Below are positions 12,270-25,986 of a stretch of 64,000 bases of DNA, in pieces. Every line of letters begins with the position of its first letter. Position 1 is the first letter of the stretch. This DNA is from Aphelocoma coerulescens (Eukaryota > Chordata > Aves > Passeriformes > Corvidae). Under the pieces are notes generated by a model. The model worked only from the letters and a program-made list of their open reading frames with translations, did no database searches and was not told where the DNA came from. Where the stretch lies: positions 22,472,924-22,536,923 of the forward strand of contig NC_091023.1 of assembly GCF_041296385.1 (NCBI RefSeq). The letters run 5' to 3'. Made by a program: the position numbers and the translations under genes.

Positions 12270-15200
12270 AAGAAGAGCCAAGCACATCTTATAGCTCCCT
12301 CTGGGAAATGTGATGTCCGTGGAAATATGAGAAACTAAATCCCAGGGTGATATTTCTGCAGCCAGTGTGTCCTGCTGAGCTACAGCTGTGGGAGGGATGA
12401 GAAATACCAGGCAATCTGACAAGTCAGTTTTCTGCTCCAAAGGCAAAGGGGCAGGTTACATTTATGATGGTATTTGTACAGAAAAACACATCTGTCCATG
12501 GGCTTTGTGTTATTTTTATGGGCATTAGAGAGGGGGTTGATCTTTTGCTCTCACAGGCTGCTCGTTACCCCTCTGATGCTGGTCAGATAGTAGGTGATAG
12601 TAACTGAATTTTTTCTTTTATCCTTCGCATTTAAGGAAACCTTCGCCTGTTCTCTCATAAATGCTGGCAGCTCACTGTGTGCTGATTGGAAACAGTCAGT
12701 GCTGCACTGGCAGAGCTGTCTGAGGCCAGGGTTGAAGCTGCAGAAGCCTGAGTCATTTCGTGAAGCAGATCAGCTTTTAATTACAATTTCTAGTGTGCTT
12801 TTTAAGCAGTCTTGTGGAAATGCTGTGTAGAAGCATTTGAATTAAAAATGTAAAGAAATTTTGTTGACTTTTTTTTTTAAGTCTCCTGGGAAAACAAAAG
12901 CCCTTTGTGGTAGAAAAAAAAAAAATTAAGAATTATGAGCACTGTTGTTTGAAGGTGCGAATCAGGGCTCTGATGCGGGGTATGGGTGCATGAGGAGCAA
13001 CTCCTGATATTCACTAACATGTTTCTACTCTTAGGCAAGGCTTTGGAGGCTTTTTACAATATAGCATCACCCACTGCATCATCTTTATGGGGTAACTGCA
13101 GTACTATTTTACCCCTTTTACTGGGGGATAACATCGAACAGCAAAGAGCCCAGTCTCTCACCCAAGGTCGAGTGCACTTGGTGGGGATCCAGGAATAGCA
13201 CCCAGCTGCTTGGCTCGGCCTTGGCCTCACATCCCAGGAAATTGCCTCACGCCACACATCCCTGGCTGTGCTTTCCATCCTTTCTTGGAGTTTAAGACTC
13301 TGCAGCGCACTTAAAAATCAGCATTAACTCAATCAAGGCTCTAATGTAAAGGAAATTTATGCACCCTGTTAAGTGTATACCAAAACTTACCCCTGGCTGT
13401 GGGGGTTTGAAGGAGTGGGCAAACTGACAGGTTGGGTTTATTTCCCTGGAAAAATGCAGGGAGGTCTTTCCCTGCTCTTACATGTTGGTGGCTTCTACAA
13501 ATCACCTTTGCCCACTCTGTTACAGGTGACCAGTCCCTGAATACCAAGCAGCATGAGCAAACTGGTGTTTTGTCTGACAGCCAGCTCTTGCTGAGGGGAA
13601 AGACCTTGAATATGAAAGAGCTTTTTAATGTGAATCTGCCTGTAACCTACTGGTGACTTTTAGTGCTTAACAAACATTGATCCTGCTGGGAAAGGGTTAA
13701 AAGCCTGCGGTGGCCTGGGGGGAGTGGCATGTTGTCCTGGCTGTAGGGAATGGGATTTCTGGGTGGCCTGAGCTGTCTTTAGGTAGGAGCAGGTCTGGAG
13801 TTACACTTCTAAAGCTGTATCTTACCAATTTCTTTCTCTTAGTACAGCTGAAGTTGCAGGTTTGTGGCGTGACTCAGTGCAGTGCCTGGCCTTGGTTCCT
13901 TCCTGGCGTGCCTACAGCATGGCATAGTCCGTGTGGATTAGCTGTGGATGAGGTGCCACACTGAGCTTTTCAGATTTCCACTAAGATCTTTATCCAGTGG
14001 AATAAAAGGCCATCACCCCCTGCCCATATGTGTTCTCTCTGCAAAGCTGCAGGCAGCCTTCGTGAGCTGCCCACGTTCCTGCAGGCAGCTTTTTGGGCTG
14101 CTTTGAGAGCTTTTTTGTCTGCTTTGTTTCACTTTGCAAAATAACAGTGAGTAAAATCCATAGCCTTCAGTCAGTTCCTTCAAACTGTACAGCATCGATT
14201 TGTGTCTGTACATGTTATTGCTCTCTAAGTAGGGCCCTTAATGGCTGGAGAGCCCTCCCGCACTGATAACCACACCAGGCAGTGGCTGCAGTCCTGGAAT
14301 TGCCAAACAGTGATGTGCTGTGCCAGTGCTGGGCTCGTCCCTCATGTCCCCTAGTGCTGAAGGTGGCAGGGACACTCGGTCCTTTATGGCTTCCTCCCAC
14401 TCATTCCTGAGCTGTACTGTTCCCATGCAATCCCTGGTACCAGCTTAACCTTCCTCTGCTTATCCCAAGTCCTCCTCCTCTTTTCCCTGCTTTCAAATTC
14501 CTGGCTAAAGCCTCTCTTTGCTGTGCTGCCTGTGGCAAGGCTGGATGGGGGTCATGCGTGGGGCTGGGGAGGCTCTTCTGGTATGTGGGGTCTTTCAGGG
14601 CTCACTCCTTTCCTAGAGGAGCCCTTGCACCCCAGTTTCTCTATTTTGTGGAGAAATGAGGACCAGTGAGGGGCCCTGGGTGTCCTGGGAGGAGGACCCT
14701 TTGCCATGCGAGGGCATCCCAATGGTGCCATCAGATCTGTTTGGCAGGGAAGGCAGGGAAAGGCAGTGACCTGGCTGCCTTACTGCTTCATACAAAAGCT
14801 TTGCCTTGCCAGTGCAACGGTAGGAAATTCCTGCTTGAGAGAGGAGACTGGGAAATGGAGAAGCTGTAAAAGCAGTGCAGTTTAATCTGCTGATCGACGC
14901 CGTTGATCCCAGCCCACAAGGCTGGCTTAGAGGGTGAGCCACAGAGGGGCTGTTCCGCAGCGGAGTCAAGAATCTCATCTTTATCCCAGACAAAGCAGCG
15001 AGTGCACGTGTGACAGATGTAAATCAAATACAAGGGTGAAGGGGGTCTACATGTCATTTCTCAGCCTACCTTTTCCATTAAGCAATTCTAAAATTTTGCT
15101 ACTCAGTACCTGACTCGCTTGAAACATTGGACAACTTGAAAGCTTTGATGTCTCCCTGTGCAGCCAAATTCGTATGCATATCACAGAGGATTGCTCTAGG

Positions 15201-18200
15201 CATGGCTGGGTCTTTTAAATCAGTAGAACACAGGCACTGCAAAACGTTTATTGACTCCTGACAGTAAGTGACTCGGGGTAGGATGGGATGGACAGTAAGT
15301 TGTCAAGGCTGCTCAGGGCAGACAAAAACCCTAGAGGCGACTCTCGATGAAAGGGAGCGTGATGTCCATCTGCCTTCAAGTATGTGAGGTTTGAAATTGA
15401 TATTTGAGTTGACATATATAGAGGAATGTGCAGCACAGGGTCTGCAGTATCTTGAGCTACAAAGTCATTGGGATTAGGGGAGCACCTCAGCGCTCCACAG
15501 CACAAGATATGGGGTTATTTATGTCATTCTTACACTCATTTTCCTCACGCTATGACCTCAGTCACCCAAGAGATATATGTGAGACTTTCTGGCAGCTGTG
15601 GTATTTTCTCCTAAGCCCCATAAAACGTAAGTACCTTTATCAGCTTGTTCTTGTTACTTCTACCACCCTGAGACAGGGACTTGGAGTCAGCTGGCAATTG
15701 ATGAATGAGTGAAGCCTGAATGTATGAATTGGCTCAGGTGCCAGTCAGCCTTGCCACGTGGGCAGGAATCAAGGGGGTTAGATCTGTGCTGATCCAAGTA
15801 TTTGCAGGACTGGAAAGGCTCAAAGAGGGGAGGCAGTGGAAGGGTTGTAAGGATGGCTTGCTTAGAAAGTGGTTCAAGGTGACTGGACATAAATCCTGGC
15901 TCATGGTGTGCGTGTTCAGCCATTACCAGCATTGGGACTGGACCTCAGAAGTCCCCAGATTTCTACTGGATTTGGGGTGTTAGGGTTGGTGCACAAATGA
16001 ACCCAGTGGGTTTGTGTTCAGGCTCCTTTCTGCAAGCAGGGAGTCGTGGAGCAGGCGACAGAGGTGAGAGCCCCATTTGATAACCCCTGCTGAGGTGTCC
16101 AGAGAGATCCATGGTGGGATCTCATCCTGAGTCATCGTGTCTGCAGAGAAACAGGGCCATGGGGGATGTGGGGCAGCATGGACAGCTGTGCTGTGCTGTG
16201 AGCTGAGCTAAGAGTCCCGCCCTGCAGGTATGTGGAGAAACACAGGGAACGGGAAAAATACGGCTGGGAGAGCAGGGTGGGCTGCTCAGTCAGCTGGGGT
16301 GATTCATGGGAACATGGGCACGGTTGGTTTGTGCCATTGGCAAGTCAATGAAATGCAATGGAATCCCTTCATGAAAAGCCATTGACAGCCATAGAGTTAA
16401 ATTTCCTGAATTAAATGGTCGGGAAAACGCCACAAATATTGGGCTTTCCTTTGTACTCAGTGTTCCTTACACAGGGACAGAAAAAAAGCACAAAACCCTC
16501 AACCAGCTTTAGATAACAGATGCCTCTGTGTTACCTGGCTCCCCTGTTGCTGTCTCCTGCCACCAGTGCTGTCCATCCCTGCTGCCAGAGAGGATGCCAA
16601 GCACTCAGGTTCACAGAAGGTGGTTCTCCCTTGCTGTTGTTGGTTGAAAAATCACCATGCACTTTACGTGCCACCTCCAAAATTGAATCTCGCTACTATG
16701 AAACTAGACCCGAAGTCAAGCATATGGCACTGCAGAGGTGTTTCCAGAAACTGCATTTCCATCACTGTGTGTAGTGTTTTTTCCGTAAGGGCCATTTTTT
16801 AAACTCAGTTTGCAAGACAGTTACTGATCTGGGGAATGGCTTAAAGAGCAGGTGACACTTCAGATGTTGCAAAGCAATTGTTTATTGTGTGGCACAGATA
16901 AATGGGGTACCAGAAGCCTGAGGAGGCTGAGGGGTACCTGTGTCCATTAGTGTTCTGGGATGGATTGCCATGAGAGGCAGCCGCACACGTTTGCAGGCAT
17001 TAAGCCCTGTCTGCCCTGCAGCAGGGAGCAGGTTAGGAACAATCTCTTTTGAAGGGAATTGTTTCTCTACAAGTACAGAAGAAATAGCAGCAGCTGCCAA
17101 AACACACAGTTTTGTAGAAACTGTGCTGGTGCCCCTGAGCTCTGGACACAGCAGCTCGTTCTCATCCTGAGCTTTTGCTCTGAAGTCATGAGCAGCCCCA
17201 GTCATTACAGAGAAGCTCCCTGGTGCCCTGGGATGGCTGTTCCTGTGTCCTGCACAGAGCTAGCTTCACCTGTGATGGGAATTGGTGCTCTGAAGCTGCT
17301 GGGCTTATCCCAGAGTTTGGGTTTGAATGTTGAAGCTGATGTGGTTCTGGCCATGGGTAAAGCCGTCGTGCCCTGGGACCATGCAGAAATGCTTGGCTGT
17401 GGGCTGCAGACAGCAAAAGCGCATGGAACTCGGGATCTGCGTGGCATTCTGCAGATGTGACAGCTCCCTGCTGCAGTCCAGACCTGGCCAGGTCTGTGAT
17501 GGCCCCTGCCACACGTCAGGCAGCAGGGCTCTGGGGGGAAGGTGCCAGCCTGGCCTATTGGAGAAGGCTGGGTCTTTCTTGGGCCACCCTTGAGAGCCAG
17601 GCATCTCCCTTGAGAGTACTGGGTGGTCCAGGCAGCACCGTTGCCTCCACAGCTCAGTGCTTGCCACTGGGAGGAACAACCTGGTGCCTCTATCAGAGAT
17701 GTGACCTGTGTGAAAGGGTGCCTTGTGGGTCTCCTAAAGGCAGATTTAATTTTAGTTATGAATACTGCAGTGTTGAATAGGCAGCGACATGAAACAGAAG
17801 CACAGTGGGGGTGTTAAGGGCTGGTAATAACATGGCTGTCATGAACTAATGTTGTTGGGAACAGGCTGTGCTGCCTCTTCTTAGCTGTGAAAATGTGCAC
17901 TTGCAGAGGAGCTGGGGCAAAAGGGGGACAGGTTGTGTGTGAGAGGAAGGAGCACCCCAAGGCCTGGCTGCTGCCCTCCTTGCCTGGGGGGCTGCAGGTG
18001 ATGGGCTGTTCCCCTTGGCAGAGACCCATGGGGATTGCCCTGTGTCGGACCTGGGAATGCTGGGGCAGGGAGCAAAGCTCACAGAGGGCCTGGGGAGGCT
18101 GCATGGGGTTCAGTGGTAAATGGTGGCATCCCTTTCCTTCATCCCACTGATACTCTTTTGAATCCTGCTGCCTTCAGTGTGGGACCAACTCAGTGACTAT

Positions 18201-21200
18201 TTTCCTAAACAGTGCTTGTCATTCTGGTTTTTATTATATATACATCACTCTTTGTCAGGAACATCTCTCGCTCCTTAGTCCTTTGGTGCCTCAGGTTTCC
18301 ATAGGCTGATCCTAAATCCCATTTGCAGTGTATTTGTTGTGTGTTGATGATCTCCAGCTCTCTCTGCTCTCTGCGGTGGTGCTCAACCCACTCCTCTTCC
18401 AGCCTAGACTTGCTCACGTTGCGGCTTTGACCTCCCTTTCCCAAAGCAACGTTTGTTCCTGGGCTCTGGGAAAGCCCTGACAAATGCAGAAACACCTTGA
18501 AATCTGCTCTGCTGCAAGGCAAAGTTTGCTATGACCATGATGAGTAGACCTTCAAAAGCTGCATCTTCAAATACTTGTGGGCAAAATCTGTCACAGTCCT
18601 TGGTGTGACCGTGGAGGAGATACACAGCCTGACATGGCCAGTGTGCTGGTGCTGAATGGTGCCACAGAGAGGGGGGACAGGCTTTCTAATCAGTGTTTTT
18701 CCCTGGGTGGAAATCAGAAGTGGAGCAGGCCACATCTAGAGGAATCATCTCCAGAAGCTTTTGGAAGGATTCAGGCTCTCTGATGCTGATTTTGGACTAC
18801 TTAAGGCAATGCTTTTATCCATGGAAGAGGGAAACCTGGTTCTTCCTGAGCTGGAGGGGGGAGTCTCCAGCCTCATTTGACCTACAAGAGGGACAGAGGA
18901 TGGAATAAGTACAAGCACTGGCGTAAGGGATGTGTTTCCCTTATGTAGGGAATATAAGACTGTAGTCTTGCTCACCTATATGCTGTAGTGCATGTTATTT
19001 CTGGAGATGAGTAATATGCTAATTTAACAATTTAGTTTGTTAATCTAATAATCCTGCCTTCCTTACTTAACGTCAGAGCTATTGTGGAGCTGCATTAATG
19101 GAATTGCAGCTCTCTGAGCTGCAGGGTCCTGATCAGAGCTTGGATTGATACAGAGGACTGGAAACACTTCAGTCCGAAGGTCGGCTCTGGTGGGTCAGCA
19201 CGAAGCATTAGCTTGGCCCTCTGCAATCAGAGGCTTCTGTGCTGGGAGCAGCCTTAGGCTTTTCCAAAGGGAAGCTCTGGTTATTCAGTCCAAACTGATG
19301 TATTAATAAAAATGCCCAGCTGAGAACAAACAAGCAAGCAAAAAAAATTCCACTTTGTTTAGTTTATCTTTGAGTTTTCTGAATGTTTTTCAAGATTTTA
19401 CTCTTTAAAAACTTGGAAAAGATGACAGGTGTAAGGGGAGGAGTGAAATTTGTGTTTGTCCTGCTCAGTGAAGGTTGTCTGCTCTCCAGAAACAGCCCAA
19501 ATGAAGGCAGCAGAGTGGGCAGAGGTGAAGATCCATGCTCGAGTGAGCAACCAGTGTTCTGCAGGAGAGCTCAGGAGAGCAGAGGAGCAACCCTGGAGCC
19601 TCACCTGGCCACCAAGTGAGATGTCAAACACTGGATGCACCTTTTTTTGTTTTTCATAGGTTTGCCATTTCTGGTGTCAAAGCGTTGGAGTTTCAGGTGT
19701 GCCATGTTTATTGGAGGATGATGTTTACAGAATGTCGAAGTCTGGGGGAACAGTCTGGGTGGTTTAAGTGGAGTTTGCCCCAAGTCGAAAGGAACTGCAA
19801 TAAGTCAGTCATGTCCTTTGGTGCCTTGAGGCAGTGGGATCACTTTGAAGCTTTGCAAAGCTGCTTTTAAACCCAGTAAATGATGGAGAGATGGCAGGGT
19901 GTGGAGGGAAGGAAGGACACTGCCATTGTGGTCACACTGCTTCTCTCAAAAAGCTCCCGCTGCAGTAAAGCAGAGAGATGGGGCTGAATTCCTGGGCAGG
20001 GTAAGGACTGGTCCCCAGTCTGCAGGGGTGTTCTGTGTCCCCACTGGCTTGAAATCTCCCTCCCAGTACTGGAGTCAAGTGCAGGCAGCAACAATAAGGT
20101 TTGGCCCATGATGGCTCTGTTTTAATCAAAGAGATATGTTACTCTTTGTTAAAATAAACATTTCCCCCCATCCTGTTACATGACTCAGTTTTTCTGATGC
20201 TGGCCTGCTATGCAGAGTATCCAATGTTTTTATTACCTTCTGAGATACATGGATTTATTTCAGATGTATTTGAAGAGATCTGTAAACCAAGTGCAAAGCT
20301 CGTGTATGTCATTTTTAGCCAGCTTGTTTTGGAGATTGCTGAATTTTCACACTAGAATAAGTCTATTTTTTACATCAATAAGTATTTTAGCCCCTCAGAC
20401 TACTTGGAGAGGGGATTTTGGCACCCTCAAGATTGCTTTCAATGGGAAACCAAGTACATAAATGTGCCCATACTCTGTAAAAACTGAGAACAAATCATGC
20501 CAGGTGCTATAAAATGGTCTAATGTACAGCAGGATGGCAGTTCAGATTCACGGCTCCTGTTGGAAGGCAAAGCTCCTTCTCCCAGGAAAAATTGGATGCA
20601 GTTTTCAGTGCATTAGTGCTAAAGTGCCTTCATGCTAAAAATCTTGGACCGAGTCCCTGGATTACCTTTAACTACAGGAAAACAAGGAACTGGCAGGGCC
20701 TAGACCATGGACCTGTGTGAAGTTCTGGCTCATCCCAGGAGATCTTGGCTGCAGAAGGTCTTGAATGCTGAAACAGTCTGGAGGAGATGGGACTCACCAG
20801 CGAACACCTTGAATGGTGCCTGTGCAGAAGTAGGGGCTGGGCAAAGAGTTTCTCATAGCACTTACCAAAAATTAACACAGAGAAGTGAGCTGGTGACTTC
20901 TAACCTGGTAAAATCTCTGGTGTCCTGTGCCATTCCTGTTGTAGGAGGAATATGCAGGATGTGGTGGTGCTGAGGATGTCTGATGGCTGGGTTTGGAGGC
21001 AGGAGTTGGACAGCAGAAAGGTTGGTTGTTGGGCTGCTGGCACCAGGCTCAGTATTTTAACTGCAACAGAAATGTAATGGAAGAAATTTACTTGGGAGGC
21101 TTCTCTGCTGCCAAAGTGGTAATATCTGGACTTCCATGAGACTTTTTGTTGTTTGTCTCAGTTCACTGAGATTTCTCTGTGAGACACAGCGTTCCTCAGT

Positions 21201-22510
21201 GGTGAGGGCTGGCGTTGTGGTTTGGTCCCAGCAGGGCTGTTCTTGTCCAAATTTCAGCAGGGCCTTGCAAGAGCACCCTGATCCCACTCATTTTAATATT
21301 TACATGCAGCATGAGTAAGGGCAGTGCAAAATGGTTGGAGTATAAGTGTTTTGCTTTAAAGTATCAGACATACAACATGGTTACTCCACTAAGTGCCTGC
21401 AGTGGGAATTTTGTAGGCACAGGGTGTTGGAGGCTGCGTGTCCAGGCTGGGAAGTGTAAGAGATGTTGCTCTGCCTGGCAGAAGGAAATGGGAGCTCTGC
21501 ATTTCTCAAGAAAGTGACAATTCTGGTTGTGTCCCACTGGCTGCAGCAGGTAGTGGGTCACTTATTTTGTTAGATGAATAGAAGCTGACAGCACAAGTTA
21601 AGTAAATATGATGGAATACATTTCTGGGTACAGAAATTGCAGATTTTGCTTAGAGGTGAAATCCATGCTTGTGCTAGGAAAATTTTAAAAAGCAACAATC
21701 AATCATCCTCTGTCCTTAAAATGTGGACTTGAATTTTGGGCCAAGATATGCAGTTGTTGTCTAAAAAGGCTGATATTGAGGCCAGGGTTTATTTATTTAG
21801 TAAATATAATGCCTGATTGCATCAACTGATGTTTAAAAGCATTTACCAATGTTCTCTGGTCCATTACACTTTATGGAGTGTGAGGAGGACCACAACCTTT
21901 GAAGAAAAAAAACTCGCGATGCTTGCTTCATTTGTAGAAATTAGTCTTAATACTTGACATTATCAAGTTAGTGATAGTTGATATAACATTTTGAGAGTAA
22001 TTAGGAGCATGAATTTATGCTCAGGTGGATGTTTAATTAAAAATTGTGGCAGCTTTGAAGATCATGCTTGAATAATCCTGAGGCTGAAATGTGGGTTTGT
22101 ACCCAAGTGAACCTTGACAGCAAATCTGGAGAGGGGGAAATGCTTTAGTAGCTCAGATTTCCTCCTGTATGCTTTATGCCATCAGTGTCTGTAACAGTGC
22201 TGAATTCATGAAGAGCCAGAGGCAGAACCTGCTGTGGGACAAGAGCAGGGAGATGTTGGAGGATGTTTGTGTGTTCGAGGCCTCTAGGAGCTGTACCCCA
22301 GGTGGTGCTGGCAGTGTTCCTTCAAGCCATGCAGTGCTGACTGTGAACAGCCAACATGGGGGTGACCAAAGTCCTCCTGGAGAGCTCTTCCCTTCCTCTC
22401 CTCGGGTTTCTGGAGGTTCACCCCACGTGAGTGAGGAGGGAGCGTTGAGAAAACCCGTGGTTACATCCAAAGCAAAGGCGGTGTTGTGCAGGAGTTTGAG
22501 CCCTGCAGCA

Positions 22511-22557
22511 GGATGGGGATGGTGGTGGGATGGTGGGATGTGGTGGAAGGTTGGGCT
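22511..22557 (+). repeat. G-rich GGTGGGAT-like imperfect tandem tract
   Basis: Repeated GGATGG, GGTGGGA and GGTGG words occur over about 47 bases. Several runs of two to four G separated by short loops could fold as a G-quadruplex on this strand. This is inference from base composition only. Confidence 0.5.
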
Positions 22558-24154
22558 CAGGGAGTGATCCTGGTTCTCGTGCACCTCTTGCCCTTCTGTG
22601 CGAGCATCTGGAAGCAGCTCACCACCAACAAATGGGAAAATCCTGAACAATAGATCAAGAGGGTGAGAAGACAAAGTGTTACAGATTGCTGAGGAGCACA
22701 TCGGCTCCTTTTCCACAGCAGACAGGAGGCTAAAGGCAGGCAGGAGGTGAGGAGGGCGCATGGAGCAAGGGTGGCTCAATGATGGCTGTTCCCTGCCAGC
22801 TACCTTTGCTCCTGTCACCAAAAATATTGCTGGTGCTGTGGTCTAAAGGCTGAGAGTGACTGTTTTACCCAGGAAAGGTCCCATCCTCCTGAGGGCTTTG
22901 CCTTCAGGCACCCTCTCCAGCATGTCCCTGGGGGCACCAAAATGGAGGACTTTTGAAAAAGTGGAGATTTTCTCTTGAACTTCAACACTTCTTGCCTGTT
23001 TTGACCCACATCTTTGGTGTCGAGGAGGCAGAGTTGAGCAGGGGAGCAGGAATAAGGCTCAGTCTTAGTGTGGTTTTTGAGTGGAGGGCACTGCTGTGGT
23101 GATGGTTTAAAGGAAAAATCCAAGTTTTGATGGGTGAAGGATGCACAGGAGGTAAAAGCATCACACCAGGAGCTTTTTTGTACTTTTCTTATCCTCATAC
23201 CCCAATCCTCTTTTGTAGCTTTCTTACAGCAGCACAGATTAACACTGGACAACTTAACACTTGACATTAATTAATTCCCAATTTCAGCTTGCCTTGGCTT
23301 TGGCACAGGTGGCTCCACTGCCTGATCCAACTGGATACTTTGGAGAGACTGCAGGGGCATGGGTGCTTCTGGTCTTGCTTCCAGGCTTTGGGCACAGGCA
23401 CTGGAATCTGTGTGGCCAAGGTGCCAGAGGCGGCTGGTGGCTGACGCTGTGAAAGGGCTTTGCTGCTGCCGTGGTGTCTTTTAATGGGTACAGGTTGGAT
23501 GTTGATTTAATTCCTCTGTTATATTTCTCACTTCCAGTTCTCGGTGTCTTCCTTCAGCCTCTCTGTATCCTTATTGCAAATTCAAGAACATCTGCAGTAG
23601 GGTAAAAATCCACTGGGTTTTCTAAACTATTTATGAAGGTTTCACAGTGCTGAGCAGTAGGTTGAATTAAAAGGGATGGTTGGCTGGTGAGGAGATGCCT
23701 GTTTTCCCTGGATGGCTTCATCTGCCAGGGTGAAGCTCTACAATCCATCGTCATGAACAAACTATAGAACAAGCAAACCTTTGCTACAGTATCCCAGGGT
23801 GAGCACTTATTGGTTCTACTCCACCTGATTTTTGTGTGACTAAGTGCCCCTCATGGCTTACATTAACATATGTTTCCGAGTGGTTTATTTTGTTTTGGTA
23901 AATGCTTACACGATATTAAGTTCTTACCATTGTCTGTAAATATTTGGGAGGTGTGCAAGGAGGCAGCGGATTCCTGGGAGAAGGATGCTGTGGACATGTA
24001 GGGATCCATATCTCCTTGGCTGGTACTGAGGGAAGCAGCAGCACTTCACCACGGCAAGGCTGGGGCATTTCCTTAAAATATAAAATGAGGTGGTGATGCA
24101 TCAGATGAAGGCAGGTATAACTCCTAAATCCATGGTTTGAAATGCCCCAGCTTG

Positions 24155-24183
24155 CTTCCCCCTCCCCCTCCTCCTCCTCCTCC
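24155..24183 (+). repeat. pyrimidine tract with (CTC)n
   Basis: An uninterrupted C/T run of 29 bases ends in about five CTC units. It is a short microsatellite in intron 2. Confidence 0.75.
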
Positions 24184-24358
24184 AGTTCACAGGAGATGGG
24201 GCGTGCCATGGTCCAAGTGTTTACCCTGCTGGTGCTCTGTGGGCTTTAATTAAAGTGTCAGTACACGTGGGGACTTCCTGGCTAAGCCAACAGGGATGAA
24301 TTTAGGAAGAGGAGGATTTGTTTCTGCAGATCATGCTGTCTAAATAGATGGTGTCTAG

Positions 24359-24430
24359 CGACGTGCCCCTCCTTCCCGACGGCCGCATCCAGGGGATGCT
24401 TCAGCCGCCGCCCGGGGCTGCTGGGCTGCG
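24359..24430. other. small CpG-dense block in intron 2
   Basis: Nine CpG dinucleotides fall in about 70 bases, while the flanking intron has few. An AATAAA hexamer follows at 24468-24473 on the + strand. The block is too short to be a standard CpG island and no start codon or exon is tied to it. It could be an old retroposed GC-rich fragment or a small regulatory element. Confidence 0.4.
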
Positions 24431-25921
24431 CTTGGTTCTGTTCCTTTTTATGTTGCACATATTTTAAAATAAAGCTCTTTTTCTGCTGTTAGAACATGCA
24501 GTTGCTCAGGACATATAAATTGTGTTAATAAATGAGCGAGGCGCCCTGGTGGGTGAATTGGCTTCCTGGTGAAGTCATAAATTTGGAGAGGATGATGCTG
24601 CCTTGCTCCACAGCCGGCGCGTGGGTTTGCTTCCTAGCGCCGTGCCTGGAAACCTGAGGGACCAGGCAGAGGTTCCCATGTCTGGTAATGTAGGGTTCTT
24701 GAGCTGAGATGGTGTGAAAGATCATCTCCAGCCTGCAGGAGGGCTGGGAGACCTGACACAAACCCCGGCTCATCAACATGCTTGCTGGTGTGGGGGCAGG
24801 AGGAGCCTGCAATTTAGGAAAAGCTTCTATTTTTCCCTGTTTGTGCCATGCTGCAGCTTGACCCCTCTCCACCTCTGCTCCTGGTTGTGTCCTTGCTGTG
24901 TTAATTACCAATAATTACCAATGCTGCAGGGCAGGAGCTGCCATTCCCTCTGTGTCTTCCACACCGTATCTCACATGATGGGGCCTAGGGCAGCTCCCAT
25001 GGTAAATAGGGATGGAAACCGGGAAGTAGGGGTGCTTACCTTTGCCTGCCAGCTCTCCTGTTTGGATCAGCATTTGCTGGCTTTCCTGGAGGAAAAGCAT
25101 ATTTTCCTCAGGCTGCCTGGTTTGGAAGCAGAACACATGTCCTCCAGTGGGGGGTGGGAATGATTTGATATGAACAATTTGGATATGATGTTGGGTGATC
25201 TGTTTCTCAGGAATGGAGGAAAGGCTGGGAATTGCTTTGCTTGATAGCAGTTGTGTTGGTTTTAAGACCTCATAAATAGTTGGAGCTCTTTTATATTTTC
25301 ACCATCTCTCCCAGGCATTTTCCCATTAGGATTAATGTAGTCGAGCACTGTGCAACAAACAGTTCATTGCAGTGATTTGCTGATTTTTTCAGTTGCTGAA
25401 AATTTTAAAAACCTCTCTAGCCTGCTAACCAAGGCTTTCAGAAAATGAATAAATTACTGGTCAGAGTGAATATGGTGCCCTGCATGTCAGGGGTCCCGGT
25501 GTGTCCCCAGGTCCATGAGAGCTGGGATGGGACACAAGTGGACTGAAGGCAGTGTGGGTACCCCAGCCAACACATTCCCATCAGCTCCGCTCCAGCAGCC
25601 CATTTCCAGCCGAGTCATGCTCTGTGCTCAGGAGAGGCCCCGAGCTGGTTTTTGTGCATGGCTGAGCATTAAAGGGTATTTCCAGCACTTGTTTGCCAGG
25701 AAAATACAGCACTGAAGGCCCTGTACTAATTAATTGTAATGGCAGGAGGAAAGGGAGGGAATTGCTTTCCCATCATAGCTGCTGTGAAGATGCTCTTGAA
25801 AAAGCAACAAATAATGTGTGGATGCTGCCAGGGCGAGGAGATTGTTTAAGGATATTGTTCACTTCGAGGAAAACATTGTCACTGAGCAAAACCAAACAAA
25901 CTTCTCCCTTTTATTTTGCAG

Positions 25922-25978
25922 GGTCGTCATGTTAAAACAGGCCAGCTTGCTGCTATTAAGGTTATGGACGTCACCGGG
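25922..25978 (+). CDS. TNIK: TNIK exon 3: kinase N-lobe with ATP-binding lysine
   Basis: Nineteen whole codons read GRHVKTGQLAAIKVMDVTG, which is identical to human TNIK residues 42-60 as I remember them. The segment starts just after the glycine-rich loop. It carries the AIK motif, whose lysine (Lys54 in TNIK numbering, codon 25958-25960) holds the ATP phosphates. Acceptor AG is at 25920-25921 and donor GT at 25979-25980, with phase 0 at both ends. The donor, GTAATG, departs from the GTAAGT consensus, and a TCC repeat follows it closely. The upstream exon with the loop itself is not in the window. The same 19 residues would also fit MAP4K4, so the TNIK name rests on later exons. Confidence 0.96.
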
Positions 25979-25986
25979 GTAATGTA

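Larger units (their letters stand above)
12270..25921 (+). other. TNIK intron 2 (partial), second part
   Basis: This run of intron leads to the acceptor of exon 3. The acceptor tract CCCTTTTATTTTGCAG ends at 25921. No exon encoding the glycine-rich loop (GNGTYGQVY) is seen, so that exon is further upstream. Contents noted are a G-rich GGTGGGAT-like tract at 22511-22557, a CTC-repeat pyrimidine tract at 24155-24183, a CpG cluster at 24359-24430 and an AT-rich block near 21900-22060. A minus-strand open frame at 18205-18522 with unusual charged composition is discussed in the findings. No gene is called. Confidence 0.75.

Noticed and set aside
22174..22821. 215-codon minus-strand open frame
   Set aside because: It overlaps the G-rich GGTGGGAT tract, which it reads as Pro/His repeats. 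No homology is recognised.
1..25921. Search for the TNIK exon encoding the glycine-rich loop
   Set aside because: No stretch encoding GNGTYGQVY with splice borders was seen, so the exon is taken to lie upstream of the window.
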